A stretch of 12,271 nt of DNA. It comes from Candidatus Woesearchaeota archaeon (lineage in GTDB: Archaea > Nanobdellota > Nanobdellia > Woesearchaeales > UBA11576). The notes below the pieces were generated by a model. That model saw nothing but the letters and a program-made list of their open reading frames with translations, made no database searches and had not been told where the DNA came from. The position numbers and the translations under genes are program-made. Position 1 is the first letter of the stretch; each line of letters starts with the position of its first letter. Shown one piece after another: positions 6,380-12,271 of the stretch. The DNA is taken from assembly GCA_027083015.1 (NCBI GenBank), contig JALWQS010000139.1, positions 1-12,271 of the forward strand. Reading direction: 5' to 3'.

Positions 6380-7684
6380 ATGGCTGTTAAGAGACCTGAA
6401 GAGTTTGAAAAAGATATCGTATACCGGTCTACTAGATGGCTTCCTTTACTTATTATCAGCGTGATTGTGATCATTGCTGTCATCTATCTTCAGGCTGTTA
6501 AGGTTACAGTCCCTGAATCAGGTTCTAATTCTGAGATTTTGGATAGGAATAGTCGTCTTTTGGGTGAACAGATTGAAGGTTCTGCTGATGATCTTCTTGG
6601 TGTTCTCATAAGCAACTATTCTGCTTCGTGGCTTCTTGATTCTGAGATGTTGAATATTAGTTCTGTTCCTATGCCTAATCCTAAGACTGTTTCTCCTGTT
6701 ATCACCAGAGAAGCGTTTGATAGAATTTTCGCTAAGAAAAAGAAGAATCTTCCTAGAGCTATTGAGTTGGTTTCTCCTGACGGGTTTATCAATTCTGAAA
6801 ACTTTACCTTGAATGATTTTATCGGTAAGAAAGTTATTCTTATAAATTTCTGGTCATCCTCTTCTATCAATTCTCTCAGGACTGTTGCTTTTCTTAAGGA
6901 ATGGAACAAGAAGTATAAGGATTTGGGTCTGGAGATTATCGGCGTTCATACTCCGGAGTTTGATTTTGAGAAGAACTTAAGTGTTGTTGAAGCTACTGTT
7001 GAACGTTTAGGTATAGATTATCCTGTTATCCTTGACAATAATTATTTTACCTGGCGCGCATACCGTAATAGGTTCTGGCCTGCTTTTTACCTGATTGATA
7101 TAGATGGTTTTATCACTCTTGAAAAGTTTGGCGAAGGCAACTGTCATGAGTTGGAAGCAAGCATCCTTTCTGCTTTGAAAGAACGTTCTAATGCTTTACA
7201 TCTTAACTTAAGCATCCCTTCGAAACCTTCTTTCTCTCTTCCTTTAACTGATTTTTCTCGGATTAAGACTCCGACTATCTATCTTGGGTATTCTAAGAAT
7301 CGTGGTGATCTTGGTAATAATGAGGGTTTCTTGGCTAACATGCCGGTTACTTATTCTATTCCTGAAAATCTGGTCCCGAATATGGTTTATCTTGAAGGCA
7401 GATGGTTTAATCATCCTGAGAGTATGGAGCTTCTTTCAGGTTCTGGTCGTTTAGTCCTTGATTATGATGCTAAGGATGTGGAGATTGTTGCTGGCGGTAA
7501 TGCTCATCTTTCCATAAAGGTTGATGATGTACCTGTTGATAGTAGTGATGTTAAGAAAGGGGAATTGCTTGCTGATGATTTCCGTCTTTATCGGGTTGTT
7601 GAAGGCAGGGTTTATGGTCAGCACCATCTTGAGATAGACGTTGATGGTCCGGGTTTTAAGCTTTATAGCATTTCTTTCGGTTGA
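6380..7684 (+). CDS. Membrane-anchored DipZ-like thioredoxin-fold protein lacking the catalytic cysteines
   Basis: A 434-residue protein with a positively charged start, one membrane segment (about residues 20-37) and the remainder predicted outside the cell. A low-complexity linker leads to a TlpA/DipZ-type thioredoxin domain (about 130-265) with family blocks ILINFW, LRTVAFLKEW, IIGVHTPEFDFEKN and WPAFYLID. The C-terminal part (about 296-434), beginning TPTIYLGY and ending with GPGFKLYSISFG, resembles the beta-sandwich carbohydrate-binding-like tail of mycobacterial DipZ. Where DipZ proteins have C-I-N-C, this one has S-I-N-S (Ser162, Ser165), and the only Cys in the whole protein is in GEGNCHE, far from the site. 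Disulphide chemistry is therefore unlikely. A binding or structural role, for example at the cell surface, is inference. The DipZ membrane electron-transport (CcdA) domain is absent and replaced by the single anchor. Nothing else in the window suggests a partner. Confidence 0.85.
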   Translation: MAVKRPEEFEKDIVYRSTRWLPLLIISVIVIIAVIYLQAVKVTVPESGSNSEILDRNSRLLGEQIEGSADDLLGVLISNYSASWLLDSEMLNISSVPMPNPKTVSPVITREAFDRIFAKKKKNLPRAIELVSPDGFINSENFTLNDFIGKKVILINFWSSSSINSLRTVAFLKEWNKKYKDLGLEIIGVHTPEFDFEKNLSVVEATVERLGIDYPVILDNNYFTWRAYRNRFWPAFYLIDIDGFITLEKFGEGNCHELEASILSALKERSNALHLNLSIPSKPSFSLPLTDFSRIKTPTIYLGYSKNRGDLGNNEGFLANMPVTYSIPENLVPNMVYLEGRWFNHPESMELLSGSGRLVLDYDAKDVEIVAGGNAHLSIKVDDVPVDSSDVKKGELLADDFRLYRVVEGRVYGQHHLEIDVDGPGFKLYSISFG

Positions 7685-7721
7685 TGATGTATCAGTCTAA
7701 TATATGATTAAATGATGGCTT

Positions 7722-10472
7722 ATGGATGTTTTGAACTCTCAAAAAGCGGGTGATGTTCATGAACAGAAACTCTCTGAACTGTTTAGGCTTTTGAAAGCTT
7801 CTGATAAGGGCCTTTCTTCTGATGATGTTCTTGAGCGTCGTAAGGTTTTTGGTCTTAACAGGTTAAGTGAGAAGAAGGAAATTCCTTTGATCTTCAAGTT
7901 TCTTCTTCAGTTCAACAATTTCTTTTCTTATCTTCTTTTGCTTGGGGCTGTTCTTTCTTTTGCTAGCGAGTTTATCTCTCCGGGTGAAGGTTCTATCTAT
8001 ATCGCTTGGGCTCTTATCGGCGTAACAGTCCTTAATGCAATCTTTACTTTTGTTCAGGAGTATAAGGCTGAGCAGGCTATGAAGTCTTTTAAGAAGCTTA
8101 TGACTGCTAAGGTTGCTGTTCTTCGCGATAGCAAGAAGATCCAGGTTGATTCTTCTGAGTTAGTTCCTGGCGATATCATGTTTTTATCCGAAGGCGATAA
8201 GATCACGGCTGATGGTCGTCTTCTTGAGATTGCCGATCTTAAGGTTGATCATTCTTCTTTGACTGGCGAGTCTGAACCTCAGCTTCGTTCTCTTAAGCCT
8301 ACCAGCAGGAATATTCTTCTCAGCAGGAATATGGTTTTTTCAGGAACTCTTGTCCAGTCTGGTTCTGGTAAGGCGTTGGTCGTATCTACTGGTGATTCTA
8401 CTCAGATCGGCAAGATCGCTAAGGTGACTCGTGATGTTGGTTCTGAAACTTCTCATCTTCAGAAAGAGATCGGTCATTTTATCCGGATAATCTCTTATAT
8501 TGCTATCTTTCTTGGCATCAGTTTTTTTGCTGCTGGTGTTTTTGTCACCAAGAACCCTTTCTGGACTAATCTTGTTTTTGCTATCGGCATCATCGTCGCT
8601 AATGTCCCTGAAGGGCTTCTTCCTACTGTCACCTTGACCTTAAGTATTGCTGCTCAGAAGATGGCTAAGCATAATGTTCTCATCAAGAACATGGATGCTA
8701 TTGAGACTCTTGGCTCTCTTACTGTTATCTGTTCTGATAAGACCGGGACTTTGACTGAGAATAATCTTGATGTGCACGGTTTTTTTCTGGATGATAAGTT
8801 TTTTTCTTTTGACCGTTCTAAACCCCGACTTTTGCTTGGTGATAAAGAGGTTCGCCTTCGTAAGATTCCGGGTATCTTTGAATTTCACGACATACTTATC
8901 CTTTGTAATAATGCTTCTTTTGATTCTGAGAAGCATGAGGGTTTTGGTGATTCTATCGATGTTTGTCTTAAGAGGTATGCTTCTTCTTTTCATAATATAA
9001 ATTATATTGAAGGTGAACATCCTCGTACTCATGAGATCCCTTTCAGTTCTGAGACCAAGTTCATGGTAACAGCTAATAGGTTCAACAATCATGAGAAGGC
9101 TTTGATTAAGGGCGCTCCTAAGGTCGTCCTTGATAAATGCGGTACGTATTTTAAGGACGGTAAGGTTCTTAAGCTTACTGATAAGGTTAAGAATAATATT
9201 CTTGCTAAGAACCGCGAGTTCGCTGAGCAGGGTTTTCGTATCATCTGCTGCGCTTTGAAGGATATTTCTTCTTCTGAGAAAGAATCTGAGTTTGAGGATG
9301 GCTATACCTTTTATGGTTTCATTGTGATGCAGGATCCTCCCAGAAAAGAGGTACCCGACGCTGTTGATCTTTGTCTGGAAGCAGGCATTAGGATCATTGT
9401 CATCTCTGGTGATCAGGCAACTACTGTCGCTAATATTGCCCGGCAGACCGGCATTATCCGATCTAACAATCCTATTATCCTTAAAGGTCCTGATCTTCCT
9501 TCTTATAATGATGAAGAACTTAAGTCTCTCCTGAAGAATAAGGAGATTGTCATCGCTCGCGCTCTTCCTAAGGATAAGTTAAGGATTGTTTCTCTTCTTA
9601 AGGAGATGGGCGAGATTGTTGCTGTAACTGGTGACGGCGTTAATGATGCTCCTGCTTTAAGGAAAGCAGATGTCGGGATTGCTATGGGCAAGTCAGGTAC
9701 TGAAGTTGCTAAAGAGGCTGCTGATGCTGTTCTTCTCGACGATAACTTTGCCAGTATTGTCCGGGCTATCAAGTCTGGCCGTACTGTTTATGATAACATC
9801 AAAGGATTTATCCTTTATATCTTGACTTCTAACACTCCTGAGATCGTTCCTTTCTTGATGTTTGTCTTGCTTGGTTGGCCTTTGGCTCTTCCTGTTCTTC
9901 TCATCCTGGCCATTGACCTCGGTACTGATATGATTCCTGCTATCGGTCTGGGTATGGAACCTCCTAGTGCTGATATCATGAAGCGTCCTCCTCGTGATCC
10001 TAGATCTAAGCTTCTTAACTGGAAGATGATTGTGCGTTCTTATGGTCTTATCGGCCCTCTTCAGACCTTTTTTGCTTATGTTATATTCTTTAAGATATTA
10101 TTTGCTGGTGGCTGGTCTTGGGGTGCGGATATATCTATGAGGGATCCTCTGTATATGTCTGCTATTATGGGTTTTTTTGCTACGATTATCGTCGTTCAGA
10201 TGTTTAATGTTTTTGCTTGCAGGACTATACGTACGAGTGTGTTCACCAAGGGTTTTTTTAAGAATCATATTGTTCTTTTGGGTATCCTTTCAGAAGGTCT
10301 GCTGGTTGCGCTTATAGGTTGGCATCCCTGGATAAGAAGAGTTTTTGATACTGCTCCCTTCCCTATTAGGCTTCTCGGTTGGATGTTCCTGATGGGTTTG
10401 TCTGTCCTGGTTATTGAAGAAATCAGGAAGTTTATCTTTAGAAAGACCGGATGGTTTGGTATTGAAGATTAA
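7722..10472 (+). CDS. P-type cation-transporting ATPase, P2C (Na+,K+-ATPase-like) type
   Basis: A 916-residue ATP-driven membrane cation pump. In order: N-terminal cation-ATPase domain, M1-M2 (about 67-112), actuator domain with TGESEP (181-186), M3-M4 with VPEGLL (Glu297), phosphorylation motif DKTGT (Asp339), nucleotide-binding KGAP (463-466), DPPR, GDGVNDAP (637-644) and M5-M10. M5 reads LTSNTPEIVPF and M6 reads IDLGTDMIP, keeping the residues equivalent to Na+,K+-ATPase Ser775, Asn776, Glu779, Asp804 and Asp808 (here Ser703, Asn704, Glu707, Asp732, Asp736). M8 has VVQ (Gln826), but Asn829 replaces the usual Asp. This places it with P2C pumps, not Ca2+ (P2A) pumps. The ion is probably Na+ and/or K+ (inference). 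No beta-subunit gene is nearby. The ATG at 7722 lacks a clear ribosome site; it lies 37 bases after the previous gene. Confidence 0.93.
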   Translation: MDVLNSQKAGDVHEQKLSELFRLLKASDKGLSSDDVLERRKVFGLNRLSEKKEIPLIFKFLLQFNNFFSYLLLLGAVLSFASEFISPGEGSIYIAWALIGVTVLNAIFTFVQEYKAEQAMKSFKKLMTAKVAVLRDSKKIQVDSSELVPGDIMFLSEGDKITADGRLLEIADLKVDHSSLTGESEPQLRSLKPTSRNILLSRNMVFSGTLVQSGSGKALVVSTGDSTQIGKIAKVTRDVGSETSHLQKEIGHFIRIISYIAIFLGISFFAAGVFVTKNPFWTNLVFAIGIIVANVPEGLLPTVTLTLSIAAQKMAKHNVLIKNMDAIETLGSLTVICSDKTGTLTENNLDVHGFFLDDKFFSFDRSKPRLLLGDKEVRLRKIPGIFEFHDILILCNNASFDSEKHEGFGDSIDVCLKRYASSFHNINYIEGEHPRTHEIPFSSETKFMVTANRFNNHEKALIKGAPKVVLDKCGTYFKDGKVLKLTDKVKNNILAKNREFAEQGFRIICCALKDISSSEKESEFEDGYTFYGFIVMQDPPRKEVPDAVDLCLEAGIRIIVISGDQATTVANIARQTGIIRSNNPIILKGPDLPSYNDEELKSLLKNKEIVIARALPKDKLRIVSLLKEMGEIVAVTGDGVNDAPALRKADVGIAMGKSGTEVAKEAADAVLLDDNFASIVRAIKSGRTVYDNIKGFILYILTSNTPEIVPFLMFVLLGWPLALPVLLILAIDLGTDMIPAIGLGMEPPSADIMKRPPRDPRSKLLNWKMIVRSYGLIGPLQTFFAYVIFFKILFAGGWSWGADISMRDPLYMSAIMGFFATIIVVQMFNVFACRTIRTSVFTKGFFKNHIVLLGILSEGLLVALIGWHPWIRRVFDTAPFPIRLLGWMFLMGLSVLVIEEIRKFIFRKTGWFGIED

Positions 10473-10484
10473 GCATCGTATATT

Positions 10485-10522
10485 GATTGTTTGTCTTATC
10501 TTTCAGATATCTCTTATTTTTT
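10485..10522 (+). terminator. T-rich convergent end of the ATPase gene
   Basis: After the ATPase stop codon the + strand is T-rich and reaches a run of six T at 10517, overlapping the tail of the opposing hydrogenase gene. The two genes converge with only 41 bases between them. A U-tract terminator for the ATPase transcript is plausible; no strong hairpin is visible. Confidence 0.3.
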
Positions 10523-11794
10523 GTTCCATGTTACTTTCAGGAAGTGTGTGCTGCAGCTAAAGCAGGGATCGTATGCTCTTATGAGTTTTTCGATCTCTAG
10601 AACAATCTGTTTTTCAGGCAGTTTTAGTAGTGTGGGAAGATAATTTTTTATGTCTTCTTCCATGTTCGCAAGGTTTTGCGTCGTCGGTGCTATTATGTTA
10701 GCTTTTGTTATCACTCCGTTTTCGTTTACTTCATAATCATGCCATAATACTCCTCGTGGTGCTTCTATAGCTGCTATGCCTCGTCCTTTTTTGTATTCTG
10801 GTTTGATAGGTTTTTCTTCTTTTATCTTTAGTTTTCGGCATATCTCTGCTCCGCGATCCACATAATGCACCAGTTCTATGGCTTGCGCGGCATTTGTCAT
10901 GAATGGGTTTGTTATCGGAAATTTTATTTTTGCTTCATTGATTATTTTCTTGGCGTTTTTTGATAAGAACTTGTAGCTGTTGTTGAGTCTTGCTAATGCT
11001 CCTACCATATATGCTTTTCCTTCTTTAGCCACAAACTTTGCTGTTGCGTGATAGACATGATATTCTGAAAGGTATTTTGCGTAATCTTGCTGTTTGAACT
11101 TATTTTTTTGGCTTTGCATGTTTCCTCTCAGCAGTCCGTAGTCTGTATCATTATATACTGAGAAGTATTCGCTTTCTCTGGAGAATTTTGGGTGTTTTAG
11201 TTTTAGGAATAATTTTGCTGTTTCGTAAGCGTCTTCTTGTGCTTCTTGAAGTCTTTTTCTTAATGTATCTATCTCTTCTTGCGTGGGTAGTTTGGTGAAT
11301 CCTCCTACTTGTGACGCTACTGGATGCATGACTCTTCCTCCCACCACCTTGATGATATCATTTCCTAGCTTGTTCAGTCTTAGTGATCGTTCTATGTCTT
11401 TTCTGTGTTTTTTTGTCATCTCCAGGGCATTGTCATAGCCTAGATAATCTGGAAGTGCTAAGAAGTAGAGGTGTGTGGAGTGGCTTCTTATCCTTTCTCC
11501 TATCATCAGCAGTTCTCTTAGTGTCTTTGTCTGTTCTGTAACTTTTAGCCCTATTGCGCGTTCTACTGCTTCTACTGCTGCCGTTGAATGTGCGCAGCTG
11601 CATATGCCGCAGATCCTTGATGTGATCTCTGGTGCTTCCAGACAGTTCCTGTCTTTTAGTAACGCTTCGAAGTATCTTGATCCTTCTGCTGACGAGAGTT
11701 CGCATTTTTCTATCTTGCCTTTGTTTATCGTTATTGTCAGGTCTGCGTGTCCTTCAACTTTTGTCAGATGGTTTAGGCTTATTGTTTTTCCCAT
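10514..11794 (-). CDS. hydA: [NiFe] hydrogenase large (catalytic) subunit, group 3 type
   Basis: Carries the NiFe(CN)2CO site that makes or consumes H2 in cytoplasmic group 3 hydrogenases. At 426 residues it is close in size to archaeal sulfhydrogenase alpha subunits. L0 reads TKVEGH (Glu14). L1 reads RICGICSCAH, with Ni ligands Cys62 and Cys65. IEAPRG supplies the active-site Arg region, followed by NIIAPTTQNLANMEED. L2 reads DPCFSCSTH, with Ni ligands Cys411 and Cys414 and His417. Nine residues after that His (418-426) would be the peptide removed by a maturation protease. The subgroup is most like 3b, but without the partner subunits this is provisional. No small subunit or flavin/electron-transfer gene lies in the window: the ATPase converges downstream and a lysine-rich gene lies upstream. 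No clear ribosome site precedes the ATG. Third codon positions favour A, opposite to the + strand genes. Confidence 0.94.
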   Translation of the reverse strand: MGKTISLNHLTKVEGHADLTITINKGKIEKCELSSAEGSRYFEALLKDRNCLEAPEITSRICGICSCAHSTAAVEAVERAIGLKVTEQTKTLRELLMIGERIRSHSTHLYFLALPDYLGYDNALEMTKKHRKDIERSLRLNKLGNDIIKVVGGRVMHPVASQVGGFTKLPTQEEIDTLRKRLQEAQEDAYETAKLFLKLKHPKFSRESEYFSVYNDTDYGLLRGNMQSQKNKFKQQDYAKYLSEYHVYHATAKFVAKEGKAYMVGALARLNNSYKFLSKNAKKIINEAKIKFPITNPFMTNAAQAIELVHYVDRGAEICRKLKIKEEKPIKPEYKKGRGIAAIEAPRGVLWHDYEVNENGVITKANIIAPTTQNLANMEEDIKNYLPTLLKLPEKQIVLEIEKLIRAYDPCFSCSTHFLKVTWNKK

Positions 11795-11873
11795 TTTGTA
11801 TCTTTTGTATATATTTTTGTATCTTTTTCTGTCTTGATCTTAGTCAGCAATACAGCTTATTGTTGCGATCATC

Positions 11874-12269
11874 TTATCTTCTTCTGAGTTTTTTTGTCAA
11901 TTTGCTTAGTAAGCTTAATGTTTTCTGTTTCTTTGCAGGTTTTTTCTTTGTTGTTTTCTTCGTCGCTCTTTTAGTTGTTTTCTTTGCTGTTTTCTCTTTT
12001 GTATTCTTTGGTCTTTTCTCGGCTGGTCTCTTCTTGGAGATCTTCTTTGATGACTTTTTCTTCAATGCATTCTTTTTAGCTGCTTTTTTAGTCCCTGCTT
12101 TCTTCTTGACTTTTTGTTTCTTTTTCTTCACCGCTTTTTTTTGAGATGATTTTCTCCTGAGCAGTTTTTTCTTTGCTGCCTTCTTTACAGCTGTCTTTTT
12201 GGCAGTCTTTTTACTGATTGTTTTCTTCTTAACAGGCTCTTTCTTCACAACTTTTTTCTTGACAGGCAC
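11874..12269 (-). CDS. Lysine-rich histone H1-like basic protein, possibly open at its 5' end
   Basis: By my count 57 of the 131 visible residues are Lys and 8 are Arg, with only 3 acidic residues, in KK and KKK clusters separated by A, T, S, V and P. The pattern matches eukaryotic H1 tails and bacterial Hc1/AlgP-like proteins, which are disordered and bind DNA or RNA through charge. The last 20 residues differ, with a short hydrophobic patch TLSLLSKL followed by a basic end, LRRR. The visible frame begins with GTG at 12269, but only two bases remain before the window edge, so the gene may extend further. It lies 79 bases upstream of hydA on the same strand, with a weak imperfect hairpin between them. 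Compaction of DNA, or a role with RNA, is inference; no enzyme domain is visible. That it is a real gene and not low-complexity noise is supported by the uninterrupted frame and sensible stop. Confidence 0.72.
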   Translation of the reverse strand: MPVKKKVVKKEPVKKKTISKKTAKKTAVKKAAKKKLLRRKSSQKKAVKKKKQKVKKKAGTKKAAKKNALKKKSSKKISKKRPAEKRPKNTKEKTAKKTTKRATKKTTKKKPAKKQKTLSLLSKLTKKLRRR

Positions 12270-12271
12270 CC

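Noticed and set aside
8640..9092. Antisense frame opposite the P-type ATPase, and similar ones opposite pgk (1538-1936) and pgi (5523-5981)
   Set aside because: Shadows of conserved coding sequence with basic, repetitive low-complexity products and no ribosome sites.
11806..11817. TATA-like sequence just upstream of the hydrogenase ATG on the - strand
   Set aside because: The box is centred only about 17 bases before the ATG, too close for a start of transcription at or before the start codon, and the spacer is AT-rich throughout.
11845..11865. Imperfect hairpin (CAATA, 5-base loop, TATTG, with flanking pairs) after the lysine-rich gene
   Set aside because: The stem is short and AT-rich with one mismatch on the - strand, and no T tract follows on that strand. 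It is not convincing as a terminator.
11632..12144. Long + strand reading frame rich in Phe, Leu and Val opposite the hydrogenase start and lysine-rich gene
   Set aside because: Much of it is the complement of AAG/AAA lysine codons, which read as CTT/TTT on the other strand. It looks like a membrane protein only because of that composition, and the opposite strand carries recognisable genes.
1..12271. Search for CRISPR arrays, tRNA or rRNA genes, transposases, phage genes and toxin-antitoxin pairs
   Set aside because: No spaced direct repeats, tRNA-like cloverleaf, transposase motifs or phage-like genes were recognised; nearly all of the sequence is explained by the listed genes.

Overview
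The window looks like part of a fermentative archaeal chromosome, most likely a DPANN lineage such as Woesearchaeota. The taxonomic call is inference. It rests on a short archaeal-type triosephosphate isomerase, a compact ~400-residue glucose-6-phosphate isomerase of the size known from methanogens, a group 3-type [NiFe] hydrogenase large subunit, TATA-like AT-rich boxes before several genes, and Shine-Dalgarno sites drawn from GGAGGTGAT. The GAPDH is of the bacterial type, so the pathway has mixed ancestry.

Positions 1-6293 hold a same-strand run of central carbon genes: gap (first codon cut off), pgk, a PfkB-family kinase, class II fba, tpiA and pgi. With the PfkB protein as a candidate phosphofructokinase, the run covers glucose-6-phosphate to 3-phosphoglycerate, including the ATP-forming GAPDH/PGK pair. 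Lower glycolysis (phosphoglycerate mutase, enolase, pyruvate kinase) is not in the window. pfkB and fba overlap by 14 bases. The other genes are 59-100 bases apart, several with possible promoters.

Positions 6380-10472, still on the + strand, encode a membrane-anchored thioredoxin-fold protein resembling the C-terminal half of DipZ but with both catalytic cysteines replaced by serine, then a P-type ATPase closely resembling Na+,K+-ATPase catalytic subunits (P2C). An ATP-driven cation pump fits a cell that makes ATP mainly by glycolysis (inference).

Positions 10514-12271 are on the - strand: a [NiFe] hydrogenase large subunit with no partner subunit beside it, preceded by a very lysine-rich, probably disordered nucleic-acid-binding protein that may run off the window edge. 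The hydrogenase could dispose of glycolytic reductant as H2.

A striking window-wide property is strand asymmetry. + strand genes strongly prefer T-ending codons and the - strand hydrogenase prefers A-ending codons, so the + strand is T-rich whatever the gene direction. There is no gene-free stretch over 300 bases, and I saw no tRNA, rRNA, CRISPR array, insertion sequence or attachment site. I did not find a clearly new multi-gene system. The best candidates for novelty are the cysteine-less DipZ-like protein and the stand-alone hydrogenase large subunit with its lysine-rich neighbour.
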